From Hyphomicrobiaceae bacterium (GTDB lineage Bacteria > Pseudomonadota > Alphaproteobacteria > Rhizobiales > JAKIUO01): a DNA stretch of 13,765 bases. The DNA lies in the NCBI GenBank assembly GCA_021647535.1, contig JAKIUO010000075.1, positions 1 through 13,765 of the forward strand. The letters run 5' to 3'. Below are positions 7,158-13,765 of this stretch, in pieces. Below the pieces are notes generated by a model. It did no database searches, was not told the origin of the DNA, and saw only the letters and a list, made by a program, of their open reading frames with translations. How positions within the stretch are numbered: the first letter of the stretch is position 1; each line of letters opens with the position of its first letter. The translations under genes and the position numbers were made by a program.

Positions 7158-7916
7158 TTATTTCTTCTTTTGCGCGGCTTCTTTCTTCTTCTTTAAAAAC
7201 GCTTTTTGCTTGGCAACCATCTTTTTCAGCTCTTTAAGCATGGTTGGGTTATAGGGTTTATCAGATGCTTTCCCCTTATAGGCTTTTCCAAAGCCTTTCA
7301 GGCTTACAATTTCAGGGTGGTTCCGTCCGCCATCATTTCCAATGACCACCATCTTGCTCCCTTTTATCATCTCAGCCATAAGTGTTTTAGAGGCTTTGCC
7401 CTGAGCGACACAGCTGATGCTCGTACAAAACTGAAACCTGAATTTATGGACCTTATTGTCATCAATCTTGATAAAAACGCCTGCTGGAATAATCCACCTG
7501 GCTCCTTTCTTCACTAAGGAAGCGACAACTTTTTTAGTCTTGGGATCTTTCCTTCTGATGGGAACAAGCCAGCTATTAATCATATTTATCAATACAGTAG
7601 GCTCTTTGCTACCGATTTTCTGGATAGCTACTCTTGTATATGGTCCCCCTCGAAGACTATCGAAATAGTCGGCATGAGTCCCACATATCTCCACTTTTCC
7701 TTTTGGTGCCTTTTGACAGTTTTTTATCCAGGGCTCGTAAGCCAATGCATCTGCCATGCTTTTTTTCATCGCTGCCTGCATGGCTTTTTTCCTGGCAGCA
7801 TCCTGGGCCATTGCTGGTGCAGAAAATCCAGCAGCAATCACCATAATCGCGATTGCAAATGCCGTTGCCTTTTGCCCCCATGAAGTCATCTTGCGGGCAA
7901 ACAGTATATTCGTCAT
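7158..7916 (-). CDS. Invasion-associated locus B (IalB) family periplasmic protein
   Basis: The protein is 252 residues from ATG 7916, chosen because AAAGG (7926-7930) lies nine bases upstream; the TTG at 7925 would be too close to that site. Residues 1-37 are a long signal peptide ending in APAMA. The mature part shows the IalB pattern: W63 and C67 in PWIKNC, C78 in VEIC, then FRFQFC with C164 and C169, and a late GFGKAY. The four cysteines probably form two disulfides in the periplasm. IalB of Bartonella is linked to erythrocyte invasion, but homologues occur in many free-living alphaproteobacteria with unknown role, so no virulence function should be assumed. Unusual is the last segment of about 30 residues, very rich in lysine (KQKAFLKKKKEAAQKKK). 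Confidence 0.85.
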   Translation of the reverse strand: MTNILFARKMTSWGQKATAFAIAIMVIAAGFSAPAMAQDAARKKAMQAAMKKSMADALAYEPWIKNCQKAPKGKVEICGTHADYFDSLRGGPYTRVAIQKIGSKEPTVLINMINSWLVPIRRKDPKTKKVVASLVKKGARWIIPAGVFIKIDDNKVHKFRFQFCTSISCVAQGKASKTLMAEMIKGSKMVVIGNDGGRNHPEIVSLKGFGKAYKGKASDKPYNPTMLKELKKMVAKQKAFLKKKKEAAQKKK

Positions 7917-7937
7917 CAAATTCAACCTTTCGTTTCC

Positions 7938-7952
7938 CCCGAATTTTTCGGG
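7938..7952 (-). other. Hairpin in the leader of the IalB-family gene
   Basis: CCCGAA (7938-7943) pairs with TTCGGG (7947-7952) around a three-base loop, seven bases upstream of the ribosome site on the minus strand. It could affect translation or mRNA stability; no further evidence. Confidence 0.4.
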
Positions 7953-8010
7953 TTGCTTTTAATTGATTGGGTCATGCTATAGAACCGTCTGGCTCACAAA
8001 AACATGGTGC

Positions 8011-8029
8011 CTCCCTTTGTTCAAGGGAG
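8011..8029. other. Hairpin in the divergent intergenic region 7926-8275
   Basis: CTCCCTT (8011-8017) pairs with AAGGGAG (8023-8029) around TGTTC. No T-run follows, so it is not a clear terminator. The remaining bases of this 350-bp divergent region hold no gene that I can support. Confidence 0.35.
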
Positions 8030-8177
8030 ACGTAATTGAACATATGTAAATTGAGGTACACTCAAATAAGGCAATCACGTGGCAAAGACACCTTAATCCT
8101 CCAACCTTTCAACAAAAAGCCGCTTTTACTCACTTTCATATCGCAACCGGTGCCGAAATGTTGCCAAATGGATGCCC

Positions 8178-8183
8178 TATAAT
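8178..8183 (+). promoter_or_regulatory. Candidate -10 box for the binding-protein gene
   Basis: A perfect TATAAT lies 92 bp before the start codon, but no recognisable -35 is found 16-18 bp upstream and there is no TGn extension. It is the best promoter candidate in the region only. Confidence 0.3.
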
Positions 8184-8275
8184 GTAGATAATCGCGCCTT
8201 GGCCCGAATCAGAATAAAGGCAAATCAAACAAGCCCAGCTTATTTGCCAAACACCAAAGAAACAGATTGCAGCTT

Positions 8276-10105
8276 ATGACATTTGCCTTACCAGTTCCCC
8301 CTTTATTCGTCCGCTCAATAGTGACCCTTTCCATATTTGCCTTCTTTGCGACGCTCCCTGCGCCTGCCCTGGCCGCTCCCCAACACGGCATCGCCATGCA
8401 TGGTACGCTCAAACACCCCAAAGCCTTCACACATTTTTCCTTTGCCAACCCGCAAGCCGCCAAGGGAGGCAAAATGGTTTATGGCCAGATCGGTGGCTTT
8501 GACAGCCTTAATCCCTTTATCATACGAGGTCGTCCGGCCCCCAACCTGCGTAATTATGTCTTCGAAAGCCTGATGGGTCGTGCCTATGACGAACCCTTTT
8601 CACTCTATGGGCTACTGGCGCAAAGCATCGAAACGCCAGAAGATCGCAGCTCGGTGACCTTTAAGATCAATCCAAAAGCGCGCTTTTCAGATGGCAAGCC
8701 AGTGACGGTTGAGGATGTGATTTTCTCCCACGCCTTGTTGCGCGACAAGGGGCGTCCCAATCACCGTTTCTACTATGCCAAGGTCAAAAAAGTCGAAAAA
8801 ATTGCTACAGATACTGTGAAATTTACCTTCAAACCTGAAGGCGATCGCGAAATGCCCCTGATCATGGGCCTGATGCCGGTGTTACCTAAACATGTATATA
8901 ATCGCGACACCTTCGAAAAAACCACCCTCGCCCCCCCCACAGGCAGCGGCCCCTATCTTGTCGATAAAATCGATGCGGGGTCCAGCATTTCCTATAAACG
9001 TGATCTGAACTATTGGGGACGTGACCTGCCGATCAACAAAGGACGCTATAATCTTGATGAAGTGGGCTTTGTGTTTTATCGCGATGCCAATGTTCTGTTT
9101 GAAGACTTCAAAAAAGGCGTCCATCATATCCGCCTGGAACGCGATCCCAACCGTTGGGCTAAGGCCTATAAATTTCCCAACATGAGCAAAGGACTGGTGA
9201 GACGCGAAACCATTGATCTGGCCATTCCTTCTGGCATGAACGCGCTGGTTTTCAACACAAGACGGAAAATATTTCAAGACATAAGAGTCCGTAAGGCTCT
9301 CACTTTGTTGTTTGACTTCGAATGGATCAATAAAAACCTCTACCACAATCTCTACAAGCGTACCCGCAGCTATTTTGACCGCTCGGAGCTCTCAAGCGGC
9401 GATAAGTCAGCCGATCCATATGAGCGCGCCCTGTTGGCCAAATTCCCTGATGCCGTCGCGCCGGGCATTCTCAAAAAAGGCTATGCACCGCCGGTCAGCG
9501 ATGGCACGGGACGCAACCGAAAAGCCCGCCGCAAGGCGCTTCGCCTACTGATGAAAGCTGGCTATGTGTTGAAAGGCGCCACCCTCGTCAACAAACAGAC
9601 GGGCAAACCTTTTACCTTTGAAATCCTGACAGCCCGGCGGGATCAGGAGCGCCTCTTGCTCAATTTCGCCACCAGCCTTAATCTCATCGGCATTAAAGCT
9701 CATTTACGCATTGTTGACAGCGCACAATATCAACAACGCAAAACGACCTTTGATTATGGTATGACCGATAATGAATGGCGCGCTTCCCTGTCACCGGGCA
9801 ATGAGCAGAGTTTTCGTTGGAGCCTGAAAGCGGCGGATAATGAAGGCAGCTATAATTTTGCCGGGGTCAAGAACCCCGCTGTTGATGCTATGATCAAAGC
9901 CTTGCTGGCGGCCAAAAACCGGAAACAGTTTGTCTCCAGCGCCAGAGCTCTGGACCGGGTTCTGCTATCTGGCCATTATGTCATTCCGCTCTATCATACA
10001 CCGGGGCAATGGTTGGCCATGTGGTCCCATTTGAAACATCCCCAACAACCGTCCCTTTGGGGATTGCGCCTTGACACCATCTGGCAGAGCCGTGATAAAA
10101 AATGA
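8276..10105 (+). CDS. Extracellular solute-binding protein family 5, YejA-like peptide-binding protein
   Basis: The product is 609 residues from ATG 8276; a TTG at 8267 is possible, and no clear ribosome site marks either. Residues 1-33 form a signal peptide ending in ALA. The mature start carries HGIAMHG at 37-43 and FTHFSFANPQAAKGGKMVYG, the typical opening of the YejA/oligopeptide-binding group. SVTFKINPKARFSDGKPVT and VRKALTLLFDFEWINKNLY are standard family 5 landmarks, and the length is normal. It should bind peptides or peptide-like compounds in the periplasm and deliver them to an ABC permease. No permease or ATPase gene (yejBEF type) is next to it in this window. The next gene follows by 54 bp on the same strand, so they may be co-transcribed. 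Confidence 0.88.
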   Translation: MTFALPVPPLFVRSIVTLSIFAFFATLPAPALAAPQHGIAMHGTLKHPKAFTHFSFANPQAAKGGKMVYGQIGGFDSLNPFIIRGRPAPNLRNYVFESLMGRAYDEPFSLYGLLAQSIETPEDRSSVTFKINPKARFSDGKPVTVEDVIFSHALLRDKGRPNHRFYYAKVKKVEKIATDTVKFTFKPEGDREMPLIMGLMPVLPKHVYNRDTFEKTTLAPPTGSGPYLVDKIDAGSSISYKRDLNYWGRDLPINKGRYNLDEVGFVFYRDANVLFEDFKKGVHHIRLERDPNRWAKAYKFPNMSKGLVRRETIDLAIPSGMNALVFNTRRKIFQDIRVRKALTLLFDFEWINKNLYHNLYKRTRSYFDRSELSSGDKSADPYERALLAKFPDAVAPGILKKGYAPPVSDGTGRNRKARRKALRLLMKAGYVLKGATLVNKQTGKPFTFEILTARRDQERLLLNFATSLNLIGIKAHLRIVDSAQYQQRKTTFDYGMTDNEWRASLSPGNEQSFRWSLKAADNEGSYNFAGVKNPAVDAMIKALLAAKNRKQFVSSARALDRVLLSGHYVIPLYHTPGQWLAMWSHLKHPQQPSLWGLRLDTIWQSRDKK

Positions 10106-10159
10106 GAGAAGCGGATTGATGATTCGCTTTCATTGAGGGTCGAGGCGACAGGGCGGCAC

Positions 10160-11497
10160 ATGAATAATAGCGCAAACACAGGGGATAGCTCCCCTTCGAC
10201 GCTTTCGCGGCCCGACAGTCTGGAACGGTTGTTAAGCCATCGCGCGGCACGAAATCCGCAAAAAACGGCTCTATGTGACCCACCAAACCGTAGTGAACTG
10301 GAAAAAAACCCTGATCATACCGGGCCACGCCAATATAATTTTGGCGAACTTGATAAGACCGTCACAAGGCTGGCCGCCAGATTTACCTCCCTTGGCTTGC
10401 AAACGGGTGACTATGTTGCCGTGCAGCTGCCAAACTTTACCGAGACACCGATTATTGTTCTTGGGTTGATGCGTGCCGGTCTGGTGCCGTGCCTGCTGCC
10501 ACTTTCCTGGTCTATCAGTGAAATTTCCCTGTCTTTTCAACGGCTCAACCCAAGGGCTCTGATCGGCTGTGGTCAGATCGAAGACCTCAACCCGTCAATC
10601 ATGATGCGAGAACTGGCCTTTTCAAATCTGCATGTCCGCTTTGTCATGGGCGTTGGCTATAATATTGCTGACGGGGTCAGCGATATCAGCCCTTTATTTG
10701 ATCCCCAAACCTTGGATAATCCATCCGACCTACCGGATTTCCCAGGTACGCAGGGCTTAAAAGATCGAGCATTGGTCACCTATATAGACCCCTCAACGCC
10801 TGTTCCTCATACCAGCGGGCAAATATTGGCGACTGGTTTACAACATGTGCTGGAGGTTGGTCTTTCTTTAGATGACAAGATTTTAAGCCCCTACCCGCTC
10901 TCATCGATCCCTGGCCTCGCTGCCAGTTTTTATCCCTGGCTGATGACAGGCTGCAGCCTGTCCCTGCACCACCCCTTCCAGTTCGGCCCCTTGCAAGAGC
11001 AATTGCAGAGCACAAGCTACAGCTTTTTTTCCGCACCCGAACAGGTTGTGCGTTGGCTATTGCAAAGCCATTTGCCCATTCCGCAAAAACTGGCCATTGT
11101 TCGGCGTGACAGCCACCACCCGATCAAAGAATTGCAGCAATTGCCCTCGCTTGATCTGTTCGATTTGTGGAATTTCGGCGGGCTTGGGTCAGTCATCACA
11201 AAATATGCCGGTGAAGAAATGACAGGGCTGTTTCGCGAAGGGCGCTTGTGCCTGCCCTCAGGTGAACACGCCAAGCTCTGCCTGGCGGCGGGCAAGGTGC
11301 ATAATCAGCGCCTTTATATCAAGGGACGTATTTTCCCCGGGATAAATGACGTCACAACCTCGCTCGAATGGATTTCTCTGCAAAACCGCTTTGACGAAGA
11401 GTGGCTGGACACCGGCCTTGCCGCTATCGCTGGTCCCGAAAAATCCATTCTGCTTGGTGAAGCGGACCCAGTCGATCTACAAAAAGCCGCATCATAA
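10160..11497 (+). CDS. Degenerate adenylate-forming (ANL superfamily, acyl-CoA synthetase-like) protein
   Basis: The frame gives 445 residues from ATG 10160, preceded by AGGGCGG; a TTG at 10133 would add nine. The N-terminal half is recognisably AMP-binding: SLERLLSHRAARNPQKTAL, YNFGELDKTVTRLAARF, LGLQTGDYVAVQLPN and LGLMRAGLVPCLLPL. However the phosphate-binding loop (normally TSGTTG-PKG) is replaced at 206-220 by VTYIDPSTPVPHTSG. The A5 motif reads FGGLG at 339-343 without its glutamate, and the TGD aspartate is replaced in WLDTGL at 415-420. The C-terminal subdomain with the catalytic lysine is short or absent; usual relatives have 500-550 residues. It is probably catalytically impaired or altered, possibly a binding or regulatory protein. 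The reading frame is intact. It may be co-transcribed with the preceding binding protein. Confidence 0.75.
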   Translation: MNNSANTGDSSPSTLSRPDSLERLLSHRAARNPQKTALCDPPNRSELEKNPDHTGPRQYNFGELDKTVTRLAARFTSLGLQTGDYVAVQLPNFTETPIIVLGLMRAGLVPCLLPLSWSISEISLSFQRLNPRALIGCGQIEDLNPSIMMRELAFSNLHVRFVMGVGYNIADGVSDISPLFDPQTLDNPSDLPDFPGTQGLKDRALVTYIDPSTPVPHTSGQILATGLQHVLEVGLSLDDKILSPYPLSSIPGLAASFYPWLMTGCSLSLHHPFQFGPLQEQLQSTSYSFFSAPEQVVRWLLQSHLPIPQKLAIVRRDSHHPIKELQQLPSLDLFDLWNFGGLGSVITKYAGEEMTGLFREGRLCLPSGEHAKLCLAAGKVHNQRLYIKGRIFPGINDVTTSLEWISLQNRFDEEWLDTGLAAIAGPEKSILLGEADPVDLQKAAS

Positions 11498-11505
11498 AAG
11501 CAAGA

Positions 11506-11529
11506 CTTGCTACGCAAGTGGGCTATCGC
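11506..11529 (+). repeat. Fragment of the MITE-like repeat family (24 bp)
   Basis: These 24 bases match 5867-5890 of element copy 2 with a single mismatch and include the CTTGC-TAC-GCAAG hairpin. The next bases, through 11531, continue as GGGCTATCGCGCT, which matches the opposite half of copy 2 (reverse complement of 6000-6012). No terminal inverted repeats or target duplication are present, so it is a fragment or hybrid. The tract to 11560 repeats GCTATCGC and CTTCGC units, and lies between the adenylate-forming gene and the transposase remnant. Confidence 0.6.
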
Positions 11530-11562
11530 GCTTTTTTGTTTGCGCTATCGCTTCGCTTGAAA

Positions 11563-12202
11563 TCAGCAGGCAGCGCCGTTTTCAATCGGCAATTTTCGGG
11601 CATTTCCCCAAACTGAAAGTTCGGCAGCCCTCGGGCTTTTGTGAGATGATAGATTATCAGCTATAACCACATCCCCTTTTGACAGGGTTGGGGCAAGCTG
11701 GGTCTCGACATATTTGTCGAAAATCTCGCCGTTCATGGCCCCATCAATAACCCACGGAGCAACCAAGTCCATAGCACCGCAAACCTGCGATAAACGTCTC
11801 TGTTTTCCAGTGTCCAAAGGGGGTCGAAGCGTTTAATCGTTCGCAGGTTGGTGCTCTTCCATAGAGCCTCGTCATTTTGATATTCACGCTTGTTTCATCA
11901 ATAAATACAAGCTGATGAATACATTTCTTCATGAACCTCTGCCTCTTGACCCAAGCCGTTCGCGCTTTGCGCACATCACCAACCCGTCTCAAAATAGTAT
12001 CGTGATGCGGCGCAAGCTTGCCTTCTTTCGTACCGCCACAGGGTAATGGCTCAAGGCTGCCGTTCTCTTTCAGGTGCCTCAAAAGGTCTATGACAAAACT
12101 GACGGAAACAGAAAAATGACCAGCCGCAGAACGTCGCGAGTTTCCCTGTTCGACAAAATCAACAACACGCTTGCGTAGATCAATAGAAAATGTCTGCTTC
12201 AT
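11563..12202 (-). pseudogene. IS630-family transposase, frameshifted and 3'-truncated
   Basis: The first frame starts at ATG 12202 (GGAGG upstream) and encodes the helix-turn-helix part (SIDLRKRVVDFVEQGNSRRS) and the first catalytic aspartate in VFIDETSVN, followed by GRAPTCERLNASTPFGHWKT. It stops at 11744. The homologous continuation (LVAPWVIDGAMNGEIF, then the second aspartate in VVIADNLSSHK) lies in another frame, from about 11764 on. The one-base shift is near 11761-11766. After AAEL the family sequence ends, and the PPYSPDLNPIE region with the third acidic residue is absent, replaced by unrelated codons to 11563. The element is therefore inactive unless supplied with transposase in trans. 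Confidence 0.88.
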
Positions 12203-12206
12203 AACT

Positions 12207-12227
12207 ACTTACCTCCATGAAGTAAGT
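12207..12227 (-). other. Hairpin around the transposase ribosome site
   Basis: ACTTAC (12207-12212) and GTAAGT (12222-12227) form a 6-bp stem whose 9-base loop contains the GGAGG ribosome site of the transposase. Such a structure could limit translation; this is an inference from position. Confidence 0.4.
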
Positions 12228-12304
12228 GAACCACAAAATCATAGACGAGGGAATCCTGAAATCGACTCCGAGTGAACGCAAAATGCTCTAGTGCCTATGC
12301 GGCT

Positions 12305-12340
12305 TTGCCCCGCGCGGCGAGCCCGTGCCCGCCAGGGCAA
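12305..12340 (-). other. GC-rich hairpin just downstream of mgtE
   Basis: TTGCCC (12305-12310) pairs with GGGCAA (12335-12340), with an inner GGCG/CGCC pairing. It begins seven bases beyond the mgtE stop. There is no T-run, so it is at best a weak terminator or an mRNA 3'-end stabiliser. Confidence 0.4.
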
Positions 12341-12346
12341 GAGGCC

Positions 12347-13726
12347 TCAAATCAAAAATACTGCCGCCAGTCCAAGAAACGCGAAAAACCCGACAATATC
12401 CGTAACCGTCGTCACAAACACACTAGAAGCCAGCGCCGGATCAATTTTTTGATAATCGAGAAACAGCGGGATCAAGATACCGGCAAAAGCGGCCACGAAC
12501 ATATTGACGATCATGGCGGCGGCAATGACCAGCGCCAACCCTCCATTGCCAAACCAGAGCAGCGCCACCCCTGCCATCAACACCGCGAAAACCGCCCCAT
12601 TCAACAGGCCGACCAGCGTTTCTCTGGTGATGACACGCCGTGCATTTGCGGCGCCAAGATCACGCGTTGCCAGCGCTCGCACGGTGACCGTCATGGTCTG
12701 GGTACCGGCATTTCCCCCCATCGAGGCGACAATCGGCATAAGCACGGCAAGCGCCACCATCTGCTCAATCGTTGCGTCGAACATCGAGATAACAATCGAG
12801 GCCAAAATGGCCGTTACCAGATTGACCAGCAACCAGGCAAAACGGCTGACCGCTGTGCGCACCACGCTATCGGCCAGCGAGCCGTCGCCAACCCCGCCCA
12901 TCAGCAGAATGTCTTCTTGCGCTTCTTCGGAAATAACATCAACAATATCATCCACCGTCACCACACCTACCAGCCGGTGGTCATCATCCACAACAGGGGC
13001 TGAAATCATATTATAACGATCGAATTGGCGCGCCAGCTCTTCTTGATCCATCGCCACATTGATCAAATGGCGCTCACGATCCATGATCTCGCTGATAGCC
13101 TGCTGACGGTTAGCACGCAACAGGCGGTCAAGCGACACCGTACCTTCAAGATGCTGCGAAGGCTTGGTAACAAAAATCTCGGAAAACTTCTCAGGAAGAT
13201 TTTCCTCTTCACGCAAATAATCGATGGTCTGGCCGACTGTCCAGAACGCTGGCACATAAACATAGTTCTGGCGCATGAGACGACCCGCCGAGTCGTCCGG
13301 GTGCAAAAGCGCTCGCTGCACAGAGCGGCGCACCTTGTCCGGCACCTGATCAAGGATCTTATTACGTTCGCCAAGCTCCAGATCTTCCAGCAGATAAACC
13401 GCATCATCCGTGTCAAGTTCTTCAACGGCATCAGCCAGCTGTTCATTCGGCAAATACTCGACAAGCTCATCGCGCACCCCCTCTTCAACTTCAACCAACG
13501 TCGCTGGAGCGAGTTCGGAGCCGATGAAATCGACCAGCCGGTTGCGCTGCTCGCTTGGCAAATGTTCGAGCAAATCAGCCAAATCGCCATCGTGCAGGCC
13601 ATCGGCAAGCGCCTGCAAAGTCTCCCCGTCCTCCAGCTCAAGAGCGGAACATACGGAATGTACAAAGCTGGCGCGCAGCGCACCTTCCTCATCGCGTATG
13701 TTTATTTCGCTGGTCTGTTTCGACAT
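12347..13726 (-). CDS. mgtE: Magnesium transporter MgtE
   Basis: A 459-residue MgtE, normal length. MgtE is a homodimeric inner-membrane Mg2+ channel gated by cytoplasmic Mg2+. The acidic helical N domain (about 25-140) contains the repeated LADLLEHLPSEQR and LVEYLPNEQLADAVEELD units. Two CBS domains follow, about 150-275, with NMISAPVVDDDHRLVGVVTVDDIVDVI in the second. The C-terminal part has about five membrane segments with the pore signature PIVASMGGNAGTQTM and the late DPALASSVFVTTVTDIVGF, including the conserved aspartates. No strong ribosome site precedes ATG 13726, and only 39 bases of upstream sequence are visible, so no leader regulation can be judged. It is convergent with the adenylate-forming gene, with the IS remnant between. 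Confidence 0.95.
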   Translation of the reverse strand: MSKQTSEINIRDEEGALRASFVHSVCSALELEDGETLQALADGLHDGDLADLLEHLPSEQRNRLVDFIGSELAPATLVEVEEGVRDELVEYLPNEQLADAVEELDTDDAVYLLEDLELGERNKILDQVPDKVRRSVQRALLHPDDSAGRLMRQNYVYVPAFWTVGQTIDYLREEENLPEKFSEIFVTKPSQHLEGTVSLDRLLRANRQQAISEIMDRERHLINVAMDQEELARQFDRYNMISAPVVDDDHRLVGVVTVDDIVDVISEEAQEDILLMGGVGDGSLADSVVRTAVSRFAWLLVNLVTAILASIVISMFDATIEQMVALAVLMPIVASMGGNAGTQTMTVTVRALATRDLGAANARRVITRETLVGLLNGAVFAVLMAGVALLWFGNGGLALVIAAAMIVNMFVAAFAGILIPLFLDYQKIDPALASSVFVTTVTDIVGFFAFLGLAAVFLI

Positions 13727-13765
13727 GCCGGGTCCAATTCACGCGTTCGTGTTACTCGCTCAAAT

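Larger units (their letters stand above)
11563..12288 (-). mobile_element. Remnant of an IS630-family insertion sequence
   Basis: The remnant comprises the broken transposase and about 86 bp upstream of it. A plausible outer end is GAGCATTTTGCG (minus strand, from 12288) next to a TA at 12289-12290, the target dinucleotide of this family. No matching inverted copy of this end is found near 11500-11640, so the other end is lost. Only the transposase side is certain; the 12288 boundary is inferred. Confidence 0.6.

Noticed and set aside
10106..10130. Terminator between the binding protein and the adenylate-forming gene
   Set aside because: AAGCG (10109-10113) and CGCTT (10125-10129) could pair, but the stem is only 5 bp with an 11-base loop and three T residues, too weak to call.
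12272..13003. 243-codon plus-strand frame at the right side
   Set aside because: It is antisense to mgtE, whose CBS and membrane motifs are unmistakable; the Arg/His/Gln-rich translation is typical of a shadow.

Overview
The window looks like a chromosomal segment of an alphaproteobacterium with moderate G+C content (about half, judged by eye). The evidence is a glnB-glnA pair behind a sigma-54 promoter, an invasion-associated-locus-B (IalB) family protein, a UbiH/UbiF/UbiL-type hydroxylase with the GAQGLNLGLRD signature, a YejA-like peptide-binding protein and an IS630-type transposase. It resembles Hyphomicrobiales (Rhizobiales) most, but I cannot name a genus.

Layout. 1-1637 (-): a secreted tetratricopeptide-repeat protein that runs off the left edge. 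1638-2145: a 508-bp divergent intergenic region with several hairpins and a -24/-12 promoter at 2055-2070. 2146-4239 (+): glnB (PII) and glnA (type I glutamine synthetase), closed by a terminator at 4263-4298. The glnA frame is open for 97 codons upstream of the canonical start, so a long and a short enzyme may both be made. 4604-5836 (+): an FAD-dependent ubiquinone-type hydroxylase. 6173-7078 (+): a lipid A/lysophospholipid acyltransferase, sharing a bidirectional terminator with the convergent IalB gene (7158-7916, -). 8276-10105 (+) and 10160-11497 (+): a YejA-like solute-binding protein followed by a degenerate adenylate-forming (acyl-CoA synthetase-like) protein. 11563-12202 (-): a frameshifted and truncated IS630 transposase. 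12347-13726 (-): the magnesium transporter MgtE.

The most notable non-coding structure is a pair of non-autonomous, MITE-like elements, at 4381-4575 and 5843-6052. They lie in opposite orientation on either side of the hydroxylase gene. Each has about 17-bp terminal inverted repeats and its own perfect 9-bp target duplication (ATCAATAAG and TAAAACAGG). They share a 104-bp half that is about 91% identical, but carry unrelated central hairpins in the other half. The first sits between an extended -10 promoter and the hydroxylase ORF; the second starts seven bases after the first base of that gene's stop codon. A 24-bp fragment of the same family lies beside the IS630 remnant at 11506.

Functionally this is mostly ordinary housekeeping: nitrogen sensing and assimilation (PII and GS), quinone and envelope lipid metabolism, a periplasmic binding protein and Mg2+ transport. 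I see no defence system, CRISPR array, phage genes, tRNA or rRNA. The two points most worth following are the N-terminally extended glutamine synthetase and the repeat family.
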